A stretch of 64,000 nt of DNA from VRUE01 sp963697915 (GCA_963697915.1 OY969103.1:1-64000); one strand, 5' to 3'; shown: positions 40,382 through 48,886, numbered from the stretch's first letter. Made by a program: numbers and translations. Notes: a model not told the origin generated them from the letters alone.

Positions 40382-40578
40382 TTGCCGCCCCCGAGCAGGC
40401 TCCGGATCCGCTTTTCGTCGGCCTTGGCGATCTCCACCGGCCGCCGCATGTTCCGCTTCCGCTTCGGCGACTTCTTCTCGAGCATGTGGCTCGAGTTCGC
40501 GCGCCGGCCACGGAGCTTGCCGCTGGCGGTCTTGCGGAAGCGCTTCTTGGCGCCGGAATGGGTTTTCATCTTCGGCAT
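40378..40578 (-). CDS. rpmI: Ribosomal protein L35
   Basis: This 66-residue 50S protein of full length has the family pattern: PKMKTHSGAKKRFRKTASGK, LRGRRANSSHMLEKKSPKRK, and RIRSLLGG at the end. The ATG is at 40578; its stop overlaps the rplT GTG by 4 nt. It is divergent from the UDP-GlcNAc epimerase, with 74 bp between the starts that must contain both promoters or at least its own. Confidence 0.98.
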   Translation of the reverse strand: MPKMKTHSGAKKRFRKTASGKLRGRRANSSHMLEKKSPKRKRNMRRPVEIAKADEKRIRSLLGGGK

Positions 40579-40652
40579 CGGGACGGGTATTGAAGCAGAC
40601 CGGCGCCCGGTCGCGACGGCGGCGCCGGACGGCGCAGGTACGCTGGCGCCCG

Positions 40653-41726
40653 ATGCGAGTCGTCTACGTGATCGGGACCCGGCCGAACTTCGTCAAGACC
40701 GCCCCGGTGATCGCGGCTCTGCGCGCCCGCCTGCCGCAGGGGCGCCACGCGATCGTCCACACCGGCCAGCACTACGACCGGCTGATGTCGGAGATCTTCC
40801 TCGAGGAGCTCGGCGTGCCGCCCCCCGACCACATGCTCGAGGTCGGCTCCGGCAGCCACGCCCAGCAGACGGCGCGCACGATGGAGCGGCTCGAGCCGGT
40901 GCTGGAAGAGGAGCGGCCCGACCTGGTGCTCGTCCCCGGCGACGTCAACTCGACCCTGGCCGCGGCGCTGACCGCGGTCAAGATGGGGATCCCGGTCGCC
41001 CACCTCGAGTCGGGCCTGCGCAGCTTCGACCGCACGATGCCCGAGGAGATCAACCGGATCGTCGCCGACGAGTTCGCCGAGCACCTCTTCCTGCACAGCG
41101 ACGAGGCGGTCGAGAACCTGCGCGCCGAGGGCATCGCCGACGAGCGCATGCACTTCGTCGGCAACACGATGATCGACACCCTGGTCGCGCTCGAGGACCG
41201 CTTCCGCGCCGCCGGGGCGGCTGCCCGACTTGGGGTCGAGCCGGGCTCCTACCTACTGGTCACCCTGCACCGGCCGGCCCTGGTCGACGGCGAGCTGCTG
41301 GCCGAGACGGTGCGCCGGCTGACGGCGCTCGCCACCGAGATGCCGGTCGTCTTCCCGGTCCACCCCCGCACCCGCAAGATGATGGAGGCGGTCGAGGCCG
41401 AGCACCCCGGCCTGCTGCTCTCCGAGCCGCTCGGCTACGTCGAGTTCCTCTCGCTGCTCGCCGACGCCGGCGCCGTGCTCACCGACTCCGGCGGCATCCA
41501 GGAGGAGACCACCTACCTCGGCATCCCCTGCTTCACCCTGCGCGACAACACCGAGCGGCCGGTGACGATCCGTGCCGGCACCAACACCCTGCTCGGCCTC
41601 GACCCGGCGGCGATCGCCGCCATCCCGGCTGAACTGGCCGAGCGCGCGGGTGAGCGCCTCGACCCTCCCCCGCTCTGGGACGGCCGCGCCGCCGAGCGGG
41701 TCGCCGACGTCCTCGCGCCGGCCTAA
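40653..41726 (+). CDS. wecB: UDP-N-acetylglucosamine 2-epimerase (non-hydrolysing)
   Basis: The 357 residues begin MRVVYVIGTRPNFVKTAPVI. It interconverts UDP-GlcNAc and UDP-ManNAc for cell-envelope polysaccharide. Conserved elements are HTGQHYDRLMSEIFLEELG, LVPGDVNSTLAAALTAVKMG, AHLESGLRSFDRTMPEEINR, TLHRPALVD, FPVHPRTRK and TDSGGIQEETTYLGIPCFTL. It lies alone on the plus strand between infC and rpmI, which are normally adjacent. Its stop overlaps the infC stop by 4 nt (convergent), so it looks like an insertion into the ribosomal operon. Confidence 0.95.
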   Translation: MRVVYVIGTRPNFVKTAPVIAALRARLPQGRHAIVHTGQHYDRLMSEIFLEELGVPPPDHMLEVGSGSHAQQTARTMERLEPVLEEERPDLVLVPGDVNSTLAAALTAVKMGIPVAHLESGLRSFDRTMPEEINRIVADEFAEHLFLHSDEAVENLRAEGIADERMHFVGNTMIDTLVALEDRFRAAGAAARLGVEPGSYLLVTLHRPALVDGELLAETVRRLTALATEMPVVFPVHPRTRKMMEAVEAEHPGLLLSEPLGYVEFLSLLADAGAVLTDSGGIQEETTYLGIPCFTLRDNTERPVTIRAGTNTLLGLDPAAIAAIPAELAERAGERLDPPPLWDGRAAERVADVLAPA

Positions 41727-42430
41727 GACTCGTCTTTGGGCGACTCAGCCGGCGGCGCCTCTGCCGGCGCTGCCTCGGCGGGCGCTTCAGCCGACTCGGC
41801 CGACTCGGCGGGCTCGGGCGCCTCCGCGGGCGCCTCGGGCTCCGCGGGGGCGCTGGCCTCTTTGGCCTGCTCCTGCGCGGTGACCTCTTTGCTCGGCGCC
41901 AGCATCATGCTCATGTTGCGCCCTTCCTGCAACGGCGCGGACTCGATCGTGGCGAGCCCGTCGAGGTCCTCGAAGAGGCGCTGCAGCAGCGCCCGGCCAC
42001 GCTCGGGATGGGCCTGCTCGCGACCGCGGAACATGATCGTGATCTTGACCTTGTTGTGGTGGCGCAGGAAGCGCTCGACGTGGCCCTTCTTGGTTTCGTA
42101 GTCGTGGTCGGCGATCTTCGGCCGCAGCTTGATCTCGCGCACGTTGACCTGCTGCTGGTGCTTGCGGGCGGCCTTCTGCTTCTGCTCCTGCTCGTACTTG
42201 TACTTCGAGTAGTCGAGCAGGCGGGTGACCGGCGGCTTCGAGTTGGGCGCCACCTCGACCAGGTCGAGATCGGCCTCCTGGGCGCGCTTCATCGCCTCGG
42301 GCGTATCGACGATGCCGAGCTGCTCGCCGTCGGCCCCGATCAGGCGAACTTTGGGCACCCGGATCCGCTCGTTGATCCGGGTCGAGTCGCGCTCCGGCGG
42401 ACGCCGGTCGAACCTACGTGGGACCGGCAC
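41723..42430 (-). CDS. infC: Translation initiation factor IF-3
   Basis: The 235 residues comprise the N domain (TRINERIRVPKVRLIGADGE, VEVAPNSKPPVTRLLDYSKY), basic linker (EQEQKQKAARKHQQQVNVRE), C domain (IKLRPKIADHDYETKKGHVE, KVKITIMFRGREQAHPERG) and an extra Ala/Glu/Pro-rich tail of about 50 residues. The start is a GTG at 42430 with an in-frame stop two codons earlier. The codon directly before it is ATA, which could be a rare start codon like those that autoregulate infC elsewhere. No Shine-Dalgarno sequence is visible. Confidence 0.95.
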   Translation of the reverse strand: MPVPRRFDRRPPERDSTRINERIRVPKVRLIGADGEQLGIVDTPEAMKRAQEADLDLVEVAPNSKPPVTRLLDYSKYKYEQEQKQKAARKHQQQVNVREIKLRPKIADHDYETKKGHVERFLRHHNKVKITIMFRGREQAHPERGRALLQRLFEDLDGLATIESAPLQEGRNMSMMLAPSKEVTAQEQAKEASAPAEPEAPAEAPEPAESAESAEAPAEAAPAEAPPAESPKDES

Positions 42431-42484
42431 TATCTAGAGGACCGGTGGAGCTTCAATTTGGCGCGCCTGCGAACAAGTACGGGC

Positions 42485-42490
42485 AGTATA
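42485..42490 (-). promoter_or_regulatory. Candidate -10 box of an infC promoter
   Basis: TATACT on the minus strand lies in the 91-nt thrS-infC gap, 54 bp before the infC start, so infC could be transcribed independently of thrS. No convincing -35 box is seen. Confidence 0.35.
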
Positions 42491-42521
42491 GGCACAGCAG
42501 CGAGATCGGGGCGGCGACCGA

Positions 42522-44465
42522 TCAAGCTTTCCCTTCCTCTTGGCGGACCAGCTCGGCGAAGGCCGGGAGGGTCATTGTCCCCAGCTCGCCCTCGGCGTGG
42601 GAGCGAACCGCGACTTCGCCGCTCTCTTCCTCGCGGTCGCCGACGACGAGCATGAACGGGTTGCGGCCCAGTTCGGCGTCGCGGACCTTCTTGCCGATCG
42701 ACTCCGAGCGGCGGTCGAGCTCGACCCTGACGCCGAGCTCGCGCAGCTCCGCGGTGACCTTGGCGCCGAACTCGACGTGGCGGTCGGAGATCGGCAGCAC
42801 CGCCGCCTGCACCGGCGCCAGCCAGACCGGGAAGCGACCCCCGTGGTGCTCGATCAGGATCCCGGCGAAGCGCTCCATCGAGCCGAGCAGGGCGCGGTGG
42901 ATCATCACCGGGCACCGCGGCTCGTCGTTCTGGTCGGTGTAGCTGAGGTCGAAGCGCTCGGGCATGAAGAAGTCGACCTGACAGGTGCCGCACTGCCAGG
43001 AGCGGCCCAGCGCGTCGGTGATGTGGAAGTCGATCTTCGGCCCGTAGAAGGCGCCGTCGCCGGGGTTGAGCGTGTACTCGCGGCCCTGGCTCTCGAGCGC
43101 GTCGCGCAGCGCCTGCTCGGCCTGCTCCCACTGCTCGTCGTCGCCGATCGATTTCTCGGGCCGGGTCGAGAGCTCGATCCGCACGTCCTCGAAGCCGAAG
43201 CGGGCGTAGAGCTCGTCGATCGCCTCGCAGATGCTCGCCACCTCGTCCGCGATCTGCTCGGGGGCGCAGTAGACGTGGGCGTCGTCCTGGGTAAAGGCGC
43301 GGACCCGCAGCAGGCCGTGCAGGACCCCCTCGCGCTCGGCTCGCGAGACCTGGCCGAACTCGGCGATCCGCAGCGGCAGCTCGCGGTAGGAGTGGCGTTC
43401 TGAGTCGAAGACGAGGCAGGCGCCGGGGCAGTTCATCGGCCGCAGCGCGTACTCGCGGTCGCCCGACTCGGTGAGGTACATGTTCTCGCGGTAGTTGTCC
43501 CAGTGGCCGGAGCGGTGCCAGAGGTCGACGTCCATCACGTGCGGGGTCTTGATCTCGGTGTAGTCGCGCTTGCGCAGCTGGCCCTGGACCTCGGCCTCGA
43601 TCAGGCGCAGCAGGGTGGTGCCGTGGTCGAGCCAGAAGGGCATCCCCGGCGCCTCCTTGCGCAGCATGAAGAGGCCGAGCTGGGGGCCGAGGCGGCGGTG
43701 ATCGCGCGCCTTCGCCTCCTCGATCATCTCCAGGTGCCGGTCGAGCTCCTTCTGTGAGAGGAAGGCGGTGCCGTAGATCCGGGTCAGCATCTGGCGGCTC
43801 TCGTCGCCGCGCCAGTAGGCGCCCGCTACCGAGCTCAACTTGACCGCGGCGATGCGCTTGGTGGAGGGACCGTGGGGACCGCGACAGAGGTCCTCGAAGG
43901 GGCCGTTGCGGTAGAGCGAGACGGTCTCGACCCCTTCGTCGCGGACCAGGTCCTCGATCAGCTCGACCTTGTAGTCCTGGCCCTGGGTGCGGAAGAGCTC
44001 GATCGCCTCGTCCGGGGACAGGTCGCGGCGCTCAAAGCGCTCGTCGGCGGCGATGTGCTCACGCATCGCCGCCTCGATCTTCTCGAGGTCCTCCTCGTTG
44101 ACCTTGACGTCGGGCGGGAACTCGAAGTCGTAGTAGAAGCCCTGCTCGATCGGCGGACCGATCGTCACCTTGGTCCCCGGGTAGAGCTCGAGCACCGCCT
44201 CGGCCATCACGTGGGCGGCGTCGTGGCGGATCAGTTCCAGCGCCTCGGGGTCGCGGTCGGTGAGGATCGCGATCTCGGCCCCGTCGGGCAGCGGCGCCGA
44301 GAGGTCGCGCAGCTCGCCGTCGACGCGGATCGCCAGCGCCGCCTTGGCCAGGCCCGGGCCGATCGCGGCCGCGGCGTCGGCGCCGGTAGCCCCGTCGGGC
44401 AGCTCCAGCGGCGTGCCGTCGGGCAGCTTGGCGGTGATTTTGGTGCTCGCCTCGATGCGGCCCAT
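42522..44465 (-). CDS. thrS: Threonyl-tRNA synthetase
   Basis: The 647 residues comprise a TGS domain (about 10-70), an editing domain (IRHDAAHVMAEAVLELYPGT with HxxxH, and a later SSVAGAYW motif), and a class II core with zinc-site Cys in RPMNCPGACLVF. Also seen are LRVRAFTQDDAHVYCAPEQI, GDGAFYGPKIDFHITDALGR and HRALLGSMERFAGILIEHHG. The anticodon-binding domain at the C-terminus includes AAVLPISDRH. The ATG at 44465 follows the membrane-protein stop by a single base. No T-box or thr-operator-like leader was found. Confidence 0.97.
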   Translation of the reverse strand: MGRIEASTKITAKLPDGTPLELPDGATGADAAAAIGPGLAKAALAIRVDGELRDLSAPLPDGAEIAILTDRDPEALELIRHDAAHVMAEAVLELYPGTKVTIGPPIEQGFYYDFEFPPDVKVNEEDLEKIEAAMREHIAADERFERRDLSPDEAIELFRTQGQDYKVELIEDLVRDEGVETVSLYRNGPFEDLCRGPHGPSTKRIAAVKLSSVAGAYWRGDESRQMLTRIYGTAFLSQKELDRHLEMIEEAKARDHRRLGPQLGLFMLRKEAPGMPFWLDHGTTLLRLIEAEVQGQLRKRDYTEIKTPHVMDVDLWHRSGHWDNYRENMYLTESGDREYALRPMNCPGACLVFDSERHSYRELPLRIAEFGQVSRAEREGVLHGLLRVRAFTQDDAHVYCAPEQIADEVASICEAIDELYARFGFEDVRIELSTRPEKSIGDDEQWEQAEQALRDALESQGREYTLNPGDGAFYGPKIDFHITDALGRSWQCGTCQVDFFMPERFDLSYTDQNDEPRCPVMIHRALLGSMERFAGILIEHHGGRFPVWLAPVQAAVLPISDRHVEFGAKVTAELRELGVRVELDRRSESIGKKVRDAELGRNPFMLVVGDREEESGEVAVRSHAEGELGTMTLPAFAELVRQEEGKA

Positions 44466-44466
44466 G

Positions 44467-46281
44467 CTACGGGCCTTGCCGTGCCTGGCGCACGGCGATC
44501 AGCGGGCAGGGGCTCGGCCCGCCGACGACCCCCTGGCGCTCCCAGAGCTGGTAGGGGCCGGCGCGGCGGCGCAGGGCGAGACCGGCGAAGGGCGGCGCCT
44601 TGCTGTCATCGGCGGCGATCACGAAGCGGACCCCGGGCGGCAGCCGCTCTCCGGCGGTCCCCTCAGACTCGATGCAGACGCGTCCTCCACGCAGCTCCCA
44701 GACCAGGTAGGGCTCGCCCTGTTCCTCGTCTAGCAGCTGGCGCGGGGCGAGCACCAGGGTCGAGCTCCCGACGAGCAGCGGCCGCAGGCCGGTCAGCTCC
44801 GGCGAGTAGGAGGTCGGCCCGACCGGCGCGTTGGCGAAGGCGAGCAGCGAGCAGGCGCCGGCGAGACACAGATAGAGGACGAGCGCCGCGGCCGCGGGTC
44901 CTGTCGCGGCAGGGGACCCACCCCCCCTTCCGGTAGCTAAAGCTTCCTCAGGGGGGGTCCCCCCTACCGCGCCACCCGCGGACGATGCGAATAGGTCGAT
45001 TCTCCGGCTCAGTGGCAGCAGGATGGTGAGCGTGAGGACCGGGGCGGCGATCTCGAGCGCCTTGGCCGAGGTGTAGGCGGTGCCGCCGAGGCGGGCGGCG
45101 AGGTAGACGAAGACCACGGCGACGACACCGGCCAGGACTGCCGACTCGCGGGCGCGCCAGCAGCGGATCAGCCCCCAGACCAGCAGGGCCGTGGCAAAGG
45201 CCGCCCCCAGGTAGTAGGCGAAGGCCGGCGCGGCGCCGTCGCCGGCGGCGACGCGGAAGTCGCCCGAGGGCCAGATGCCGAGCGCCGTGAACGGCGAGAC
45301 CTGGCCGAAGAGGTTGCCGAGGCCGGGGCCGGAGGGGTCGAAGGTCTCGAAGCTCTGGAAGTCGATCATCCGGCCCAGCTCGGGGAGGCTGCCGACCGCG
45401 AAGACGGCGAACCCGAGCAGCAGCGGGCGCAGCGGCAGCGAGCGCTCCAGCACCAGCCAGACGCCGAGGGCCGGGGTGAGCCAGAGCAGGCCGGGGAAGC
45501 TGTAGGCGTAGATCGAGCCGACCGCGATCAGTGCCGCCGGCACGAAGCGCAATGGCTGGCCGCTCCAGCCGCGACCGCCCTCGCGCAGGGCGAGGACGAA
45601 GGCGAGGACGAAGAGGGCCTGGGTCGTCTCCTTGAAGGCGCCCTGGGCGAAGTAGGTGGCGACCAGGTAGGGCAGGCCGACGACGAGCGCCGCGGCGGCG
45701 CGGCGCGGCGGCGGTTGCTCGGTGAAGGCTGCCAGTGCGGTCAGCGGCGCGAGGATCGCGATCGCGACGGTGAGGCCGCTGAAGCCCTGAACCAGGCCGA
45801 TCCCGAGCCCGCCATCGAGGGCGACGACGATCGCGTGCGGACCTAGCGGGTAGCCCTGGCGCAGCAGCTCGCCGGTGCCGCCCTCGGCGAGCCGGTCGGT
45901 CGCCAACAGGTGCTGCGACATGTCCGGGTTGAAGCCGGTGCCGAGGATGCCGAAGTGGCCTTCGACGATGAAGGGCAGCGAGGCGGCGAGCAGCGCGATC
46001 AGGGCGACCGGGCCGCCCGCGCGCAGGGCGTCCCTCCCCCCCTCGACCCGCCCGCGCAGGTAGAGCGCCGCGGCGACGGTGAGGACCAGGACCACCACGG
46101 CCGAGGTCGTCCCCTCCCCAGGCAGCCGCACAGTTCCCCAGCAGACGGCGCAGAGCAGGGCGAGGCCGACGGCGGGCGCCAGCCAGGACCAGCGCCGAGC
46201 GCCGGCGAGCGAGACCGCCGCTCCCCCGAGCGCCAGCGAGGCCACGCACACCGCCAGCGCCCCTGCGTAGGTCCCGATCAC
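44467..46281 (-). CDS. Large polytopic membrane protein, GT-C-like
   Basis: The 604 residues start at GTG. About 12-14 hydrophobic helices fill residues 1-510. The first large loop (GHFGILGTGFNPDMSQHLLA) and a second short loop suggest a lipid-linked-sugar (GT-C) fold, but no diagnostic motif is recognised. A soluble domain of about 90 residues ends the protein (LVWELRGGRVCIESEGTAGE, GPYQLWERQGVVGGPSPCPL). Residues of about 430-460 (EEALATGRGGGSPAATG) are low-complexity and coded by a palindromic insert near 44912-44963. Its stop is one base before the thrS ATG. Function unknown. Confidence 0.72.
   Translation of the reverse strand: MIGTYAGALAVCVASLALGGAAVSLAGARRWSWLAPAVGLALLCAVCWGTVRLPGEGTTSAVVVLVLTVAAALYLRGRVEGGRDALRAGGPVALIALLAASLPFIVEGHFGILGTGFNPDMSQHLLATDRLAEGGTGELLRQGYPLGPHAIVVALDGGLGIGLVQGFSGLTVAIAILAPLTALAAFTEQPPPRRAAAALVVGLPYLVATYFAQGAFKETTQALFVLAFVLALREGGRGWSGQPLRFVPAALIAVGSIYAYSFPGLLWLTPALGVWLVLERSLPLRPLLLGFAVFAVGSLPELGRMIDFQSFETFDPSGPGLGNLFGQVSPFTALGIWPSGDFRVAAGDGAAPAFAYYLGAAFATALLVWGLIRCWRARESAVLAGVVAVVFVYLAARLGGTAYTSAKALEIAAPVLTLTILLPLSRRIDLFASSAGGAVGGTPPEEALATGRGGGSPAATGPAAAALVLYLCLAGACSLLAFANAPVGPTSYSPELTGLRPLLVGSSTLVLAPRQLLDEEQGEPYLVWELRGGRVCIESEGTAGERLPPGVRFVIAADDSKAPPFAGLALRRRAGPYQLWERQGVVGGPSPCPLIAVRQARQGP
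44912..44963. repeat. GC-rich palindromic insert in membrane-protein gene
   Basis: Runs of seven C (about 44922-44928) and seven G (44951-44957), with GGGGACCC and TCCCCCC outside and AGCT-AA-AGCT inside, form an imperfect nested hairpin. It is read in frame as a Gly/Ala/Pro linker between two helices. Confidence 0.5.
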
Positions 46282-46310
46282 AAGGCGGCGAGCCTAAACC
46301 GAGCCGGTGC

Positions 46311-46739
46311 CTAGTCGCTTTCCAACTCCGGCGGCAGGGCGCGCGGCCCGTCCGGGTACATGAAGCGCAGCAGCTCCTCGCTCATCTCGAGCGTGTTGAC
46401 CAGCTCGGGCGGCGCGCCGACCACCAGCCACAGGGCATCGCCGTCGGTGTCGTTGAAGACCTGGCGCACGGTGCCGGGGTCGACGACCAGCGCATCGAGC
46501 GGCCCGAGCTCGTGGACCTCACCGTCGACCCTGATCCTGCCCCGCCCCTCGAGCAGGACGTAGAGCTCCTCCTCGTTCCGGTGCCGGTGCTTGGTCGAGG
46601 CCTGCCCCGGCCGCAGCCGCCACAGCCGCGCCCCCAAGCTCGACGCCTCCAGCTGCTTGGCGAGGTCGGTGTTGAGCACCGACATCTGGTTCGACTCGCG
46701 CCAGTAGGCGTCCTCGGCGCGCAGCAGGCGATGGGCCAT
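46311..46739 (-). CDS. Cupin-domain protein
   Basis: The 142 residues run from the ATG at 46739, which has a strong ribosome site (GAAGGAG) and lies 26 nt after the tRNA-Val 3' end. A single conserved beta-barrel cupin shows the metal motif GQASTKHRHRNEEELYVLLE followed by GRGRIRVDGEVHELGPLDAL, then the second motif region VDPGTVRQVFNDTDGDALWL. Two His and a Glu could bind a metal ion. Small cupins act as isomerases, dioxygenases or sensors, so the substrate is open. It could be co-transcribed with the tRNA. Confidence 0.83.
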   Translation of the reverse strand: MAHRLLRAEDAYWRESNQMSVLNTDLAKQLEASSLGARLWRLRPGQASTKHRHRNEEELYVLLEGRGRIRVDGEVHELGPLDALVVDPGTVRQVFNDTDGDALWLVVGAPPELVNTLEMSEELLRFMYPDGPRALPPELESD

Positions 46740-46765
46740 CGCAGCTCCTTCCCGGGGTGACGACA

Positions 46766-46838
46766 TGGGCGCTACTGGGCTCGAACCAGTGACCTCCAGC
46801 TTGTCGAGCTGGCGCTCTCCCAACTGAGCTAAGCGCCC
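46766..46838 (-). tRNA. tRNA-Val (GAC), with C33
   Basis: A 73-nt cloverleaf: acceptor GGGCGCT/AGCGCCC, D-arm GCTC-AGTTGGGA-GAGC, anticodon arm CCAGC-TCGACAA-GCTGG, T-arm ACTGG-TTCGAGC-CCAGT, discriminator A. CCA is not encoded. Position 33 (base 46806) is C instead of the near-universal U, while every other feature is normal. Confidence 0.93.
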
Positions 46839-47134
46839 CGGGCACCGGAATCTACCAGCGCGCGACGAGCGCCGGCCTCGCTCAAGTCACCCCCGCCACC
46901 TGTCGATGGAATTCCACGCAACTTTCCAGCTAACGCGGTGTTTCTCAAATAGCAGTCGCCGCCAACGACCGCCACAGACTTCAAAAGACTTAAGGACCGA
47001 CGAGCCGGCAACTCGACCAGCTGGAGGCACGTCCTTCGGAACCAAAGGGCCCCGCAAGGGGCCCTTTTCCGTTCTGGGGATTACCCCCACCGCCGCAGCG
47101 GACTCCAGCACGCAGTCATTACCCGTCCGAGTCG
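46839..47134. other. Intergenic region upstream of tRNA-Val
   Basis: No protein gene is supported. The region is less GC-rich than its surroundings and should hold the tRNA-Val promoter. It contains a paired segment (AAGGAC near 46992 with GTCCTT near 47031, enclosing CGAG/CTCG) running into the terminator at 47044-47068, which could be a small plus-strand RNA. Confidence 0.35.
47044..47068. terminator. Bidirectional intrinsic terminator
   Basis: AAAGGGCCCC-GCAA-GGGGCCCTTTT: a 10-bp stem with a tetraloop and T-rich flanks on both strands, better on the plus strand. It lies 67 nt beyond the MFS stop and may end that minus-strand transcript. Confidence 0.7.
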
Positions 47135-48337
47135 CTACAGCCGCGCCGGAGCAATCTGCGCCTGGCGGGAGGCGAGCCGGCGCTGCGCCCACCCGGCGAG
47201 CAGGCTGAGCGCCAGGACGACAGAGCTGTAAGCGAGCGCGGTCGGCCGCAGGTCGGCCTCGGTGCTGGCGAGACCGGCGGCGAGCGCGGGCAGACTGAAA
47301 GCGAGGTACGAGATCACGTAGAACGCCGCGAAGAGTCCGCCCCGCTCCCTGGGCCGGGCGATCTGGGCAATCGTGCCGAACGTGCCACGGGTGGAGGCCC
47401 CGAAGCCGACACCGGCGACGACAGTGCCGAGCGCGGCGAGCAACGCGATCTCAGCCAGGACTCCGCCGAGGGTGATCGCAGACCCCAAGGCGAGAAACCC
47501 GGAAGACACCATCAGCGCTCGCGGCAGATCCCAAGCCCGCAGGGCGAAGATCGTGACGGCGCCGGTGCCGCAGAGCAGGGTGACCACAAGACCGCCGACG
47601 AGGTGATTCGGCATGTCGAAGATCTCGTCGGCAACCGAGGGCCCGAGCGAGAGGTAGAGGCCTCCCAGCGCCCAGCTCGCGATCACGATCGGGCTCATGG
47701 CCAGCATCTCGGCACGAACTCGGGATGGAATCGCCACCTGGGGCCACAGGGACGCGAGGGCGCCCGGGCGGCGAGAAGCGGTCTCCGGCATGACCAGCGC
47801 GACGATTGCGCCGACGAGCAGGCAGGCGAGGATCAGCGCGTAGACGAGATGGGTCGGCGCCGGTCCGTACTCGACCAGGATGCCCCCGGCAAACGCGCCC
47901 AGCGCGAGGCCAGCGACCGGCGCGAGGCCGGTGACCATGCCGGCGAGAGCCGGGTTCCGCGGCGGATTGAGGTCCACCAGCGCGGCACCCATCGCGGTCA
48001 CCGCCAGCCCGGTCGCGACGCCCTGCACGACCCGCGCGACGCTGAGGGCGGCGACGCCTCCGGCGGCGATGAACACACCCATGGCGACGATCTCGAGGGT
48101 GATCGAGACCGCGATCACGGGCCGCCGACCCACGTGGTCGGAGAGCCGGCCGAAGGGCAACAGGGCGCCAAGCAGGCCAAAGACGTAGACGGCGAAGATC
48201 AGGGTCACTGTGATCGCCGAGAATCCCCACTCGTCCTGGTAGACGACGTAGAGCGGGGTCGGCGCCGCGGACGCCGCGAGGTAGAGGCCGAGGATCGCGG
48301 CGATCGCCCAAAACGTCCGCGACCGAGAGAGAGTCAT
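47135..48337 (-). CDS. MFS transporter
   Basis: The 400 residues run from the ATG at 48337; a TTG one codon earlier is possible. Twelve hydrophobic helices with the major-facilitator motif A between helices 2 and 3 (LPFGRLSDHVGRRPVIAVSI), the helix 5 motif C-like LAPVAGLALGAFAGGILVEYG and the central loop ETASRRPGALASLW. It resembles drug/metabolite proton antiporters, but the substrate cannot be assigned. It lies between tRNA-Cys and tRNA-Val together with a toxin-antitoxin pair, so it may have arrived with them. Confidence 0.88.
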   Translation of the reverse strand: MTLSRSRTFWAIAAILGLYLAASAAPTPLYVVYQDEWGFSAITVTLIFAVYVFGLLGALLPFGRLSDHVGRRPVIAVSITLEIVAMGVFIAAGGVAALSVARVVQGVATGLAVTAMGAALVDLNPPRNPALAGMVTGLAPVAGLALGAFAGGILVEYGPAPTHLVYALILACLLVGAIVALVMPETASRRPGALASLWPQVAIPSRVRAEMLAMSPIVIASWALGGLYLSLGPSVADEIFDMPNHLVGGLVVTLLCGTGAVTIFALRAWDLPRALMVSSGFLALGSAITLGGVLAEIALLAALGTVVAGVGFGASTRGTFGTIAQIARPRERGGLFAAFYVISYLAFSLPALAAGLASTEADLRPTALAYSSVVLALSLLAGWAQRRLASRQAQIAPARL

Positions 48338-48370
48338 CAAGCCGGGACGATACGGCTCGTGTCGCCAGGG

Positions 48371-48886
48371 TCAGTCTGCGCTGTCGAGCGCGAGCCTCAT
48401 GTCCTTGACCAAGAGCTGCAAGTTCATTGCATCGCTGGGAGAGGACTCGAAGCCAAAGTACTCGTAAAAAGCACGGGCCTCGTCATTTAGGGCGTGAACG
48501 AGCAGTAGACGCATGCCCGCCTGCTCGGCCACCGAGAGCGCCCGACTCATCGCGTCCCTCAAGAGAAAGGCTCCGATTCCCTTGCCCTGGACAGCCTGGT
48601 CAACCGCCAGCCGCGCCAACAACATGGCTGGGATCGGGTGCCGCGGCATGCCCTTGCGCCCCCGCTCGGTTGCGTCAGCGTGCTCAATGGATGCAAGCGA
48701 TAGCGCGTGATAGCCGACAACCCGATCCTGCTCGGTATCCACGACGACGTAGGTGCGGGCTGACCCTGCTCCGGCCGCTGCCCGAGCGTGTTGAACGAGC
48801 CAGATGTCCAGCGAACCCACCCCGCAATCGAATCCGTTGATCCGATGCTCGCTGCCGAGCGGCTGGGGATCGAGGAAGCGGGGCAC
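48371..48886 (-). CDS. GNAT-family toxin (TacT-like)
   Basis: The 171 residues start at GTG. A GNAT acetyltransferase with the acetyl-CoA motif LARLAVDQAVQGKGIGAFLL, then MRLLLVHALNDEARAFYEYF and GFESS. The N-terminus (HRINGFDCGVGSLDIWLVQH) matches the pattern of GNAT toxins that acetylate aminoacyl-tRNA and block translation. It follows a DUF1778 antitoxin by 5 nt in the usual antitoxin-first order. The pair is inserted directly downstream of a tRNA-Cys gene. Confidence 0.88.
   Translation of the reverse strand: MPRFLDPQPLGSEHRINGFDCGVGSLDIWLVQHARAAAGAGSARTYVVVDTEQDRVVGYHALSLASIEHADATERGRKGMPRHPIPAMLLARLAVDQAVQGKGIGAFLLRDAMSRALSVAEQAGMRLLLVHALNDEARAFYEYFGFESSPSDAMNLQLLVKDMRLALDSAD

Noticed and set aside
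44466..44520. T-box or threonine operator before thrS
   Set aside because: The thrS start is one base after the previous stop, so there is no leader to hold one; nor is a T-box seen before pheS.
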